The notes under the pieces are model-generated. The model was given only the letters and a program-made list of their open reading frames with translations, did not search any database and was not told the origin of the DNA. From an uncultured Thomasclavelia sp. (lineage in GTDB: Bacteria > Bacillota_I > Bacilli_A > Erysipelotrichales > Coprobacillaceae), in the NCBI RefSeq assembly GCF_944324745.1, contig NZ_CALUXO010000050.1:1-32738 (forward strand): a stretch of DNA of 32,738 nucleotides. The letters are read 5' to 3'. Both the position numbers and the translations under genes were made by a program. This document shows positions 8,742-16,313 of this stretch, in pieces (position 1 is the stretch's first letter; every line of letters starts with the position of its first letter).

Positions 8742-9959
8742 ATGAAAATAATTGAAGCCGGAACAGTTACCTCACCTAAAGGTTATTTAGGAACTGGGGT
8801 TCATATAGGAATTAAAAAAGCTAAAAAAGATTTAGCACTAATTTATAGTGAAGTACCAGCTAAAGCGGTTGGAACTTTTACTCAAAATGTAGTTAAAGCT
8901 GCACCAGTATTATGGGATAAAATGATTGTGGAAAATCATGAAACAGTTAAAATGATTGCAATTAATAGTGGGGTTGCTAATGCATGTACTGGTGATGAAG
9001 GAATCAAAAATAATGAAGAGTTTGCCAGCATTGTTGCTAATAATTTTGGTTTAAAAAAAGAAGAAGTTTTAATTTGTTCAACTGGAGTTATTGGAAAACA
9101 ATTACCAATGGAGGTAATTGAAGCAGGAATTCCGACAGTCAAAGATAAATTAAGTAATGAAGGTGGTCTAGATGTTGCTAATGCTATTTTGACAACTGAT
9201 ACTAAAGCTAAACATTTGGCAGTAGAAATTGAAATTGGTGGTCAAACAGTAACTATTGGAGCATGTTGTAAAGGTTCTGGAATGATCCATCCTAATATGG
9301 CTACAATGTTAGGTTTTATTACGACTGATTGCAATATTTCCAAACAATTATTAAATAAAGCATTAAAAGAGATTATTCCGGATACTTTTAATATGATTTC
9401 TGTTGATCGGGATACTTCAACTAATGATACAGTTTTATTATTAGCTAATGGATTAGCTGATAATCCAGAAATTGTTGCTGAAGACGAAAACTATCAGATT
9501 TTTAAAGATGCGTTATATTATGTTAATGAATTTTTAGCTAAGGCGATTGCTGGGGATGGTGAAGGAGCTACTAAATTATTAGAAGTGCAAGTTCATCAGG
9601 CTAACAGTATTAAAGAAGCTAAAGTGATTGCTAAAAGTGTTTGTACATCACCGTTAGTTAAAACTGCTATTTATGGAAATGATGCTAACTGGGGTCGGAT
9701 TCTTTGCGCAATGGGTTATTCAGGTGAAAATTTTGATCCTTACAATGTCAATGTTGAAATTGAAAGTGAATTTGGACAATTACAATTAGTTGCTAAGGGA
9801 ATGGCAACTGACTATAGTGAAGAGCAGGCAACAAAAATTTTATCAAGCAGTGAAGTAAAAATTATTATAGATCTAAATGATGGAAATTCTAGTGCCACTG
9901 CCTGGGGTTGTGATTTGACATATGATTATGTCAAAATTAATGCAGATTATCGGTCTTAG
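8742..9959 (+). CDS. argJ: Bifunctional ornithine acetyltransferase / N-acetylglutamate synthase
   Basis: Transfers the acetyl group from N-acetylornithine to glutamate, recycling acetyl groups in the arginine pathway; many members also use acetyl-CoA. It has 405 residues. The precursor cleaves itself before a threonine that becomes the nucleophile: the motif KGSGMIHPNMATML spans about 177-190, with Thr188 as the likely nucleophile. STGVIGKQLPM (about 113-123) carries the oxyanion-hole threonine-glycine pair. A TTG at 8736 is in frame, but the ATG at 8742 sits 7 nt after AGGGGGA and is the better start. No argA appears in the window, which fits a bifunctional ArgJ but does not prove it. Confidence 0.96.
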   Translation: MKIIEAGTVTSPKGYLGTGVHIGIKKAKKDLALIYSEVPAKAVGTFTQNVVKAAPVLWDKMIVENHETVKMIAINSGVANACTGDEGIKNNEEFASIVANNFGLKKEEVLICSTGVIGKQLPMEVIEAGIPTVKDKLSNEGGLDVANAILTTDTKAKHLAVEIEIGGQTVTIGACCKGSGMIHPNMATMLGFITTDCNISKQLLNKALKEIIPDTFNMISVDRDTSTNDTVLLLANGLADNPEIVAEDENYQIFKDALYYVNEFLAKAIAGDGEGATKLLEVQVHQANSIKEAKVIAKSVCTSPLVKTAIYGNDANWGRILCAMGYSGENFDPYNVNVEIESEFGQLQLVAKGMATDYSEEQATKILSSSEVKIIIDLNDGNSSATAWGCDLTYDYVKINADYRS

Positions 9960-9974
9960 TTTTTAGGGGGAAAT

Positions 9975-10847
9975 ATGGTACAAAATAGAACGAGTGAACA
10001 AAATAAAGCACAAGTATTAGTTGATGCTTTAAGTTATATCCAAAAATTTAATGGTGATATTGTTGTCATTAAATATGGTGGCAGTGCCATGACTAATGAA
10101 GTTATTAAACAAAGTGTTTTAAAAGATATTGCCGTCTTAAAATCAGTTGGTATTAAACCGGTTATTGTTCATGGTGGTGGTAATGATATCAATCGCTGGT
10201 TACAGAAAGTTGGAATTCAAAGTCAGTTTAAAAATGGATTACGGGTAACTGATAAAGATACGTTGGAAGTAGCCGAAATGGTTTTGTCTGGTAAAATCAA
10301 TAAAGGATTAGTTCAACATATGGAAAGAATTGGTACCCATGCTGTTGGTTTATCAGGAAAAGATGGTAATTTGATCACTGTAAAAAAAGCAATGCCAAAA
10401 GGTGAAGATATTGGTTTTGTTGGCGAGATTGTTGATGTTAACATCGAGTTGATTGAAACTTTGTTGGAAAAAGATTATACGCCAATTATTTCCACGATTG
10501 GTTTAGATAGTAAATATAATGCTTTTAATATTAATGCTGATGATGTGGCAACTGCTATTGCCAGAAGCTTAAAAGCTAGTAAGTTAGTATTTTTAACTGA
10601 TATCGAAGGGGTTTTAAAGGATCCTAGTGATCCTAGTACCCGTATTTCCATTATTGATACAAAATCAGCTAAAGAACTATTTGATCAGGGAGTAATTACT
10701 GGCGGTATGATTCCTAAGCTTAAAAACTGTTTAGAAGCAGTACAGGAAGATGTTAAGAAAGTTCATATTCTTGATGGACGATTGGAACATAGTTTATTAA
10801 TTGAAATCTTTACTACTAGTGGAGTAGGTACGGAAATTAAAAAATAA
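9975..10847 (+). CDS. argB: Acetylglutamate kinase
   Basis: Amino-acid-kinase family enzyme that phosphorylates N-acetylglutamate, the second step of the pathway and a common point of arginine feedback. It has 290 residues. VIKYGGSAM holds the phosphate-binding lysine (Lys33), VIVHGGGNDINRWL contains the glycine-rich loop (67-69), and FNINADDVATAIA and LVFLTDIEGVLKD are the usual C-lobe segments. The ribosome-binding site TAGGGGGA lies 15 nt after the argJ stop. It is the last gene of the unit and ends at a strong terminator; argD and argF must lie elsewhere. The N-terminal helix is present, as in arginine-sensitive enzymes, but sensitivity cannot be read from sequence alone. Confidence 0.96.
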   Translation: MVQNRTSEQNKAQVLVDALSYIQKFNGDIVVIKYGGSAMTNEVIKQSVLKDIAVLKSVGIKPVIVHGGGNDINRWLQKVGIQSQFKNGLRVTDKDTLEVAEMVLSGKINKGLVQHMERIGTHAVGLSGKDGNLITVKKAMPKGEDIGFVGEIVDVNIELIETLLEKDYTPIISTIGLDSKYNAFNINADDVATAIARSLKASKLVFLTDIEGVLKDPSDPSTRISIIDTKSAKELFDQGVITGGMIPKLKNCLEAVQEDVKKVHILDGRLEHSLLIEIFTTSGVGTEIKK

Positions 10848-10857
10848 ATAGTTATTG

Positions 10858-10887
10858 AAAACACCTTTAGGATTCTAAAGGTGTTTT
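10858..10887. terminator. Bidirectional terminator between argB and the metallophosphoesterase-like gene
   Basis: AAAACACCTTTAG (10858-10870) pairs perfectly with CTAAAGGTGTTTT (10875-10887) around a GATT loop. A-runs and T-runs on both sides let it serve the convergent genes. Confidence 0.88.
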
Positions 10888-10907
10888 ATACTAATTGAAT
10901 TAAATTT

Positions 10908-11726
10908 TTATTTGCTTAAAGTAACAATATTAATTTGATTAGGGCAGAATAAGCGATATCCATAACCACTTTCCATTCCTAAACCATTAGAAATTAATAA
11001 CTGGCTGTCATCTATTGAATGATGACCACTGACATAGGTAGTACCATTTTCTTTTTTAAAGAGACCGCCAATAAATGGAAGACGAACATAGCCACCCATA
11101 GTGTGACCTGAAAGCTGTAAGGCAATATTGCTTGTAGCTGTTGTAGAAAAATAATCTGGTTCATGAACAACAACTAATTTATAGCTGTCTTGATTGTTTT
11201 CATTTAATAAACCACTTAAATCACCGTTACTTTCAAGTCCAAATAAGGCAATTGTCGCATTATTATAATAAATAGGACGATATTCATTTCGTAAGACTTC
11301 AAAACCACCCTCATTTAAAATGGCAATGCAATCATTAGCTATGGCTAAATCTTTTTCCCCCAGGACGGCAAATTTTCCATATTTTGATTGAATGCTTGAT
11401 AATATTTGGATTACGCGATCAGTTTCAAAAGTATTACTTTGAAATAAATCACCACCAAAAATCAACATATCGATATTTTGATCATTAATAGAAGTTACAA
11501 TATCTTCTAAACGATCTAAATCACTACTTTCTTCAAGATTAATATCACTAATAAAACCGATTTTAAAATTTGCAAACTCATCTGGTAACGTACTGTTAGA
11601 AATGGTAGTTGTCACCACATCAAAATCAACCGGAGCCAGAAAGTGACCATAATAATAGGTAAAAGTACCAGCTATAATGATAATAACTAAAATCAGTAAT
11701 TTAATAACTTTTAACTTTAATCTCAT
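10908..11726 (-). CDS. Membrane-anchored metallophosphoesterase-like protein with degenerate active site
   Basis: 272 residues: a hydrophobic anchor at about 7-26, then a calcineurin-type phosphoesterase fold. The YkuE-like framework is visible, but several metal ligands are changed. The first motif reads ISDIN (61-63 is D-I-N) instead of DxH; GGD (91-93) is kept; GNHD has become GEKD (123-126); His188 in VVHEPD is kept; and GHTHGG has become GHTMGG (207-212). The C-terminal ISNGLG and RLFCPNQINIVTL segments match the family. With an aspartate partner, two histidines and the asparagine missing, I infer loss or change of catalysis. Its ATG overlaps the RNase J stop by 4 nt, so it is coupled to that gene. 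It could be a binding or regulatory pseudoenzyme, or a decaying gene. Confidence 0.78.
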   Translation of the reverse strand: MRLKLKVIKLLILVIIIIAGTFTYYYGHFLAPVDFDVVTTTISNSTLPDEFANFKIGFISDINLEESSDLDRLEDIVTSINDQNIDMLIFGGDLFQSNTFETDRVIQILSSIQSKYGKFAVLGEKDLAIANDCIAILNEGGFEVLRNEYRPIYYNNATIALFGLESNGDLSGLLNENNQDSYKLVVVHEPDYFSTTATSNIALQLSGHTMGGYVRLPFIGGLFKKENGTTYVSGHHSIDDSQLLISNGLGMESGYGYRLFCPNQINIVTLSK

Positions 11727-13474
11727 ACCTTTTTATTCATGATTACCGGAATAATCATTGGATTACGTTTTGTTTTGCGATAGAAATAAGAAGATAAAAT
11801 ATCTCTTGTTGTGTTTTTAATCTCTCCAAAAGTAGTTTTACCCTGTAGTAATTTAGATAAATTATTTTCAACCAAATATTCAGCTTCACGAATCATTTTA
11901 AAACTATCCTTCATGTAAACAAATCCCCGTGAGATAATAACTGGACGAGTTAGAAGTTTACCGCTGCGTGAATCCATACTAATTAAAATAGATACCATGC
12001 CATCTTCCGATAAGATTTGTCGATCACGTAATACTGCAGTTGATAGACCGGTGATATCATTACCATCAACATAAATATCTTCTACATGAATTCGTGGACC
12101 CAATCGGGCAGTACCGTTGTTTAATAAAATAGTATCGCCATTTGATAAAACAAAGGTATTCTCTGGTGGAATCCCAACATCTTGTGATAATTCAGCATGA
12201 ATTTTTAGCATTCGATATTCACCATGGACTGGAAAAAAGTATTTTGGTTTTGTCAAAAGCATCATTAATTTTTGTTCTTCTTGAGAGGCATGACCTGAAG
12301 TATGTAAATTACTAAAAGCCGTATTAGTTAAAACTCGTGCTCCAGCTCTAAATAGCTTATTAACTACGACATTGACGCTATAAGCATTTCCAGGAATCGG
12401 ATTTGATGAAAAGACTACCGTATCACCTGGTTTGATTTTAACAAACTTATGAGTACCATTAGCAATTCTACTTAAAGCAGCTAAAGCTTCTCCCTGGGAA
12501 CCAGTACATAAAATTAAAATTTCATTATCTGGTAATTTTTTAGCCTGGTCACTTTTAATAAAGAAACGATCAGGACATTTAATATAGCCCATTGCCCGAG
12601 ATACTTGAATATTATTTTCCATTGAACGACCATAAACTAAGATCTTACGGTTAAATTTAACTGCAGCTTCAACGATTTGCTGCACCCGATGAACATTAGA
12701 AGCGAAGGTAGCGACAATCAAACGACCTTCAGTTTTTCGAAATTCTTCTTGAACACTATTTGCAACTTTTTTTTCACTGATAGAAAAACTAGGAACTTCA
12801 GCGTTAGTTGAATCACTCATCAATAATGTTACCCCGGTTTCTCCCAAAAATGACATTTTTTGATAATCGGCAGGATCACCAACTGGCGATAAATCAAATT
12901 TAAAATCTCCGGTTTCAACAATTCTTCCATTAGGAGTATTAATGATGACCCCAAGTGATTCGGGGATTGAGTGATTAGTCTTAAAAAATCCAATATTGAA
13001 ATATTTGGAATGAATTTGATATTCATCATCGATTTCGATGATTTTTGTCGCATTAGTTAACCGTTTTTCTTCTAACTTCCTTTTAATCATAGCGCTCGCT
13101 AATGGAGTAGCATAAATAAAAGGAATTTTAACGATTTGTACTAAAAAGGGGATACCGCCAATATGATCTTCATGACCGTGAGTAATTAATAATCCTCTAA
13201 TTTTTCGTTCATTTCTTTTTAAATAGGTATAATCAGGAATAACATAGTCAATTCCTGGTAACCCTTCTTCAGCAAACTTAACACCGGCATCAACGATAAA
13301 AATCTCATTATCATGTTCAAAACAGTAAGTATTTTTACCGATTTCATTTAAGCCCCCTAAAGCAAAAATTTTAGTATCAATGTTATGTTGTTTTTGATTA
13401 TTATTCTTTCTTTGATGATTTCTTTTTCTTGGTTTGCCAGATTGTTTATTATTGTTATTTGGCCTTTCTTGCAT
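11723..13474 (-). CDS. rnj: Ribonuclease J
   Basis: Metallo-beta-lactamase/beta-CASP ribonuclease (5'-3' exonuclease and endonuclease) central to RNA decay and maturation in Gram-positives. From the ATG at 13474 it has 583 residues. The zinc motif HGHEDH is at about 99-104, the second metal aspartate is in VETGDFKFD, beta-CASP motifs follow (SDSTNAEV, ATFASNVHR, CTGSQGE, SGHASQEE), PVHGEYRM is present, and the usual C-terminal domain ends the protein. Residues 1-30 form an Asn/Lys/Arg/Gln-rich tail before the catalytic domain. The start is unusual: the strong AAAGGAG lies 47 nt upstream of the ATG, separated by a hairpin, and only a weak AGG is adjacent. A TTG at 13513 would start a 596-residue form. 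Copy identity (J1 versus J2) is not settled. Confidence 0.95.
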   Translation of the reverse strand: MQERPNNNNKQSGKPRKRNHQRKNNNQKQHNIDTKIFALGGLNEIGKNTYCFEHDNEIFIVDAGVKFAEEGLPGIDYVIPDYTYLKRNERKIRGLLITHGHEDHIGGIPFLVQIVKIPFIYATPLASAMIKRKLEEKRLTNATKIIEIDDEYQIHSKYFNIGFFKTNHSIPESLGVIINTPNGRIVETGDFKFDLSPVGDPADYQKMSFLGETGVTLLMSDSTNAEVPSFSISEKKVANSVQEEFRKTEGRLIVATFASNVHRVQQIVEAAVKFNRKILVYGRSMENNIQVSRAMGYIKCPDRFFIKSDQAKKLPDNEILILCTGSQGEALAALSRIANGTHKFVKIKPGDTVVFSSNPIPGNAYSVNVVVNKLFRAGARVLTNTAFSNLHTSGHASQEEQKLMMLLTKPKYFFPVHGEYRMLKIHAELSQDVGIPPENTFVLSNGDTILLNNGTARLGPRIHVEDIYVDGNDITGLSTAVLRDRQILSEDGMVSILISMDSRSGKLLTRPVIISRGFVYMKDSFKMIREAEYLVENNLSKLLQGKTTFGEIKNTTRDILSSYFYRKTKRNPMIIPVIMNKKV

Positions 13475-13527
13475 ATAAATCCTGCTGCTTAAAATATGGA
13501 CATTGTATGTCAAGCAGCTTCTCCTTT
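13472..13527 (-). promoter_or_regulatory. Structured Shine-Dalgarno-to-start spacer in the RNase J leader (copy A of shared motif)
   Basis: Reading the minus strand: AAAGGAG (13527-13521), AA, then arm GCTGCTTGACAT (13518-13507), loop ACA, ATGTC (13503-13499), a one-sided bulge CATATTTT (13498-13491), arm AAGCAGC (13490-13484), 9 nt, and ATG (13474). The hairpin therefore sits between the strong ribosome-binding site and the start codon. When folded, it brings them to about 11 nt apart. A near-identical arrangement precedes the DegV gene at 14623-14729. Confidence 0.7.
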
Positions 13528-13576
13528 CATTAATTTTTGGCGTTTTTCTTTCCAACGTATTTTCTCGTTAGCAACG

Positions 13577-13594
13577 CAGTAATTATAATTGCTG
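13577..13594. promoter_or_regulatory. Near-perfect 18-bp palindrome in the RNase J leader
   Basis: CAGTAATTATAATTGCTG differs from its own reverse complement only at one symmetric pair. It lies about 40 nt downstream of the predicted RNase J promoter start. It may be an operator or simply an AT-rich hairpin. Confidence 0.35.
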
Positions 13595-13633
13595 ATAATA
13601 AATCTTTTTTATATTTGGTAATTATCTATTTTT

Positions 13634-13662
13634 ATTGTAGCATTATTATAATATTTCAGCAA
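13634..13662 (-). promoter_or_regulatory. Probable RNase J promoter
   Basis: On the minus strand a -35 TTGCTG (13662-13657) and a -10 TACAAT (13639-13634) are 17 nt apart. This gives a leader of about 150 nt before the RNase J ATG. Confidence 0.6.
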
Positions 13663-13736
13663 AATAATAAATAAAAAACCTCCTTTAATCTTATTTTGTC
13701 TTCTTTGGTTATAATTATAACATATAAAGTAAAAGA

Positions 13737-13755
13737 CAAGAAACAAAGTTTCTTG
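13737..13755 (-). terminator. Terminator after the DegV gene
   Basis: CAAGAAAC (13737-13744) and GTTTCTTG (13748-13755) form an 8-bp stem with a 3-nt loop directly after the DegV stop. On the minus strand it runs into TCTTTTA. Confidence 0.75.
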
Positions 13756-13756
13756 C

Positions 13757-14623
13757 CTAAATAATCTTTTTACATGCTGCAAGAGCTAGAGCATGTGGTC
13801 CAATATGACATGAAACACTTAGCGATAACGGATCACAGAAAACAATTGAATCATGGTCTAGAGTTTCTAATTCTTTTTTCAATTCTAAACCTTGATCACG
13901 ATCATAAGTATAAGCAACACATAAACGTGCATTTTTACCATGACCTTCAGGGTCGATTCTTTCTTCAATGTCCTTTTTAATAGCATCGATCATAATTTTA
14001 GTAGCTTTAGACATTGTACGACTTTTTGAAAATGTATCTAATTTTTCTCCTTGAATTTGTAGAATAGGTTTGATTTTCATCATATTTCCTAAAATAGCAA
14101 CAGCAGGAGTAATTCGTCCACCTTTACGTAAATATTCAAGGGTATTAACAGTAATATAAATTGAAGCATTTAATTTATTGGCTTCAAGGATTTCTTTGAT
14201 TTCTTTAGCTGATTTACCTGCTTTCGCCATTTCAATAGCATCTAAGACATCCCATCTTAAAGTAACAGAGATTCTTTGAGAATCAACGACTTGAACTTTA
14301 CCATCATACTCTTTAGCTAACATCGTGGCTGTTTGGCAAGAACCACTTAAACCACTGGACATAGGGATATGAACAATTTCATCATATTCTTGTAAAACCT
14401 CATCCCATAGCTTGCTGACATCACCAACTAATGGCTGGCTAGTGAAAACTTCAGCACCACTCATTAATTTTTCATAGAACTCTTCTTGAGTTAAATTGAT
14501 ATCTTCATAAAAAGTTTGCCCATCAATCGTAAAAGGCATTGGTAAGACGCGAATTCCTAATTTTTTTCCTTCTTCTTGACTAATTCCAGAATTACTATCA
14601 GTAATAATTGCAACTTTGCTCAT
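13757..14623 (-). CDS. DegV family fatty-acid-binding protein
   Basis: DegV/FakB-type protein that binds a fatty acid for phosphorylation by the FakA kinase, feeding exogenous fatty acids into phospholipid synthesis. It has 288 residues from the ATG at 14623. MSKVAIITDSNSGIS is the standard N-terminus, followed by PMPFTIDGQTFYEDINLT, a HIPMSSGLSGSCQTA fatty-acid-binding segment and LRKGGRITPAVAILGNMMKIKPIL, all typical of the family. In-frame codons upstream (to 14662 and beyond) lie inside the structured leader and are rejected because the family starts at this Met. No ribosome-binding site is adjacent to the ATG; the strong AAAGGAG is 100 nt upstream, on the far side of a hairpin shared with RNase J. 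The gene is a single unit with its own terminator. Confidence 0.93.
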   Translation of the reverse strand: MSKVAIITDSNSGISQEEGKKLGIRVLPMPFTIDGQTFYEDINLTQEEFYEKLMSGAEVFTSQPLVGDVSKLWDEVLQEYDEIVHIPMSSGLSGSCQTATMLAKEYDGKVQVVDSQRISVTLRWDVLDAIEMAKAGKSAKEIKEILEANKLNASIYITVNTLEYLRKGGRITPAVAILGNMMKIKPILQIQGEKLDTFSKSRTMSKATKIMIDAIKKDIEERIDPEGHGKNARLCVAYTYDRDQGLELKKELETLDHDSIVFCDPLSLSVSCHIGPHALALAACKKII

Positions 14624-14729
14624 AAAAAGTTTGCTACTGTAAATATGGACAAATATAACCATACCAGGATATTGAATTTTATCATTTTCAATATCTGTTT
14701 TTGATATTCTGTCTAGTAGCTTCTCCTTT
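14623..14729 (-). promoter_or_regulatory. Structured Shine-Dalgarno-to-start spacer in the DegV leader (copy B of shared motif)
   Basis: Reading the minus strand: AAAGGAG (14729-14723), AA, arm GCTACT (14720-14715), A, GACA (14713-14710), an inserted hairpin (arms at 14697-14687 and 14676-14665), then TGTC (14651-14648), a one-sided bulge CATATTTAC (14647-14639), arm AGTAGC (14638-14633), 9 nt, and ATG (14623). Compared with the RNase J copy, the fourth stem pair changes from G-C to A-U on both arms, the bulge sequence CATATTT is kept, and the 9-nt distance to the ATG is the same. Confidence 0.7.
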
Positions 14730-14746
14730 CTTAATTTTAATTATTT

Positions 14747-14775
14747 TTTATAATTTTTAAATCATATCTTGATAA
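14747..14775 (-). promoter_or_regulatory. Probable DegV promoter
   Basis: On the minus strand TTATCA (14775-14770) and TATAAA (14752-14747) are 17 nt apart, placing transcription start about 10 nt before the strong AAAGGAG of the structured leader. The stretch from 14776 to 14980, between this promoter and the GntR promoter, is AT-rich and shows nothing further that I can name. Confidence 0.5.
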
Positions 14776-14983
14776 AACATTATTTAAAGATATGGATGAC
14801 TTAATTTTTAAATGAGATAGAAATATTACCTGTTATTTATCAATGATCTACTTTATTAGTATAGTTATTTATTAAATTGAAATTATCTTCTATCTATAAC
14901 CCATATTTTACTTGAATTACTGAAAAATGCAAACTATTTAAGTTTTTTATTAAAATTTATTGAACAGCATCATACCGTTCTAT

Positions 14984-15015
14984 CTGTTGTAATACAGTTT
15001 TAAATTTGCTATACT
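14984..15015 (+). promoter_or_regulatory. GntR-operon promoter with overlapping inverted repeat
   Basis: TTGTAA (14987-14992) and TATACT (15010-15015) are 17 nt apart. The inverted repeat CTGT-N6-ACAG (14984-14997) overlaps the -35 and is a candidate site for autorepression by the YtrA-like regulator encoded next. Confidence 0.5.
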
Positions 15016-15045
15016 ATAAATAAATAGACTTGAAAGGTGTTTTAT

Positions 15046-15408
15046 ATGCAGATAGATCACAATAATAATATCCCAATCTATGAACAAATTTATCGTCAGA
15101 TCCTTGAATATATTACCAAAGGGTTATTGCGTCCAAATGATAAATTACCGTCAGTACGAGAATTATCATCATCAATTCATATTAACCCTAATACTGTAGT
15201 TAAAGCTTATCATCTTTTAGAAGAACAGGGGTTTATATATTCGATTCCCGGTAAAGGAAGTTTTGTTAATTCTAATAAGACGCTTCAAAATGAGCTGTTT
15301 AATCACCAGATTGAAGAATTGTCAAAAGAAATTGTCGCTAAAAGTAAATATTTAGGAATGACTTTTGAGCAATTATGTTTGCTTTTAGAACAAAAGTGGG
15401 AGGAATAA
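15046..15408 (+). CDS. GntR-family transcriptional regulator, YtrA subfamily
   Basis: A 120-residue DNA-binding protein. IPIYEQIYRQILEYITKGLL, LPSVRELSSSIHINPNTVVKAYHLLEEQGFI and PGKGSFV form the winged helix-turn-helix of GntR regulators (about residues 9-75). The short helical C-terminus is typical of YtrA-type proteins, which lack the large ligand domain. A GTG at 15037 is in frame but lies inside the ribosome-binding site; the ATG at 15046 is preferred. YtrA-type regulators repress their own ABC-transporter operons and respond to cell-envelope stress or antibiotics in other Bacillota. Here it leads an ABC operon, with only 2 nt before the ATPase. Confidence 0.92.
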   Translation: MQIDHNNNIPIYEQIYRQILEYITKGLLRPNDKLPSVRELSSSIHINPNTVVKAYHLLEEQGFIYSIPGKGSFVNSNKTLQNELFNHQIEELSKEIVAKSKYLGMTFEQLCLLLEQKWEE

Positions 15409-15410
15409 TA

Positions 15411-16313
15411 ATGTTAGTTGTTAAGGAACTATCTAAAAAAATTGATCATAAATTAATTCTAGACAATATTAATTTAAATATACCTAAGGGATCGATCTAT
15501 GGAATTATTGGCGAAAATGGTGCTGGAAAGACAACATTGATTCGTCATCTAGTAGGTGCTTATCAAGGTGATATGGGATTTGTGGAAGTAGAAGGAATGC
15601 GAGTATATGATAATTCCGAAGCTAAAGCAAAACTGGTTTATTTGCCAGATGAATTTTGTGATTTGTTTGGACGAAATACTAATGATATAAAATTATTGTA
15701 TCAGGGTATTTATCCGGCCTTTGATCAAGTTCGTTATGTAAAGCTGTTAAAGTTATTTAAATATTCTGGAAATGAAAATTTTAATAAATTGTCTAAGGGA
15801 ATGAAAAAACAGATAATGTTTATTTTAGCTCTTTCAATTAAGCCGGAGTATTTAATCATGGATGAACCCTTTGATGGTTTAGATCCTCATATTCGTAAGG
15901 TGATTTGGGATATATTGATTAAAGATGTCAGTGAAAGAAAAATGACGATTTTTATTTCATCACACCATCTTAATGAACTAGACAGTATGTGTGATCACAT
16001 TGCTTTAATCAGTAAAGGAAAGATTGTTTTTGAAGAAGCGTTAGATAAATTAAAAGAAGATTATCATAAATTACAGATTGTTTTAGAAAATAGCGATGAA
16101 ATGTATGCTCTAGAACAAAAATTAAATATTTTAGCTCACCAGATGATGGGGCGGGTCCATACCTTGATCGTTGTCGGTAAGATTGATGAAATCAATCAGA
16201 TTGTTGCTAAATTTCATCCGCTTGTTAATGAGATGTTATCACTAACATTAGAAGAAATCTTCTTATATACACTAGGAGGAAAATATGATGAGCTTAAGGA
16301 AGTCATGGGTTAA
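15411..16313 (+). CDS. ABC transporter ATP-binding protein (YtrB-like)
   Basis: A 300-residue ATPase. GENGAGKTT is Walker A, LSKGMKKQ the signature, YLIMDEPFDGLDP Walker B and D-loop, and SSHHLNELD the switch region. The last 80 or so residues form the extra C-terminal domain seen in exporter ATPases of this class. The ATG at 15411 follows GTGGGAGGAATAATA, which overlaps the end of the GntR gene; an upstream in-frame ATG at 15375 would read through the regulator and has no better site. Its last 29 nt overlap the next gene, so the operon is tightly coupled. The membrane partners are the two proteins that follow. Confidence 0.93.
   Translation: MLVVKELSKKIDHKLILDNINLNIPKGSIYGIIGENGAGKTTLIRHLVGAYQGDMGFVEVEGMRVYDNSEAKAKLVYLPDEFCDLFGRNTNDIKLLYQGIYPAFDQVRYVKLLKLFKYSGNENFNKLSKGMKKQIMFILALSIKPEYLIMDEPFDGLDPHIRKVIWDILIKDVSERKMTIFISSHHLNELDSMCDHIALISKGKIVFEEALDKLKEDYHKLQIVLENSDEMYALEQKLNILAHQMMGRVHTLIVVGKIDEINQIVAKFHPLVNEMLSLTLEEIFLYTLGGKYDELKEVMG

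Noticed and set aside
13475-13513. TTG start at 13513 for RNase J, 7 nt after the strong AAAGGAG
   Set aside because: The same ribosome-binding site and hairpin occur before DegV, where no start codon exists at the matching place. The TTG lies in the conserved stem arm. It remains possible, so it is noted in the RNase J entry.
14624-14662. Shared peptide-like similarity (VHI, SS, then M) in frame before RNase J and DegV, suggesting a conserved N-terminal extension
   Set aside because: The 3' arms share a frame, but the 5' arms do not, and DegV proteins start at the MSKVAIITD methionine. RNA-level conservation explains the data better.
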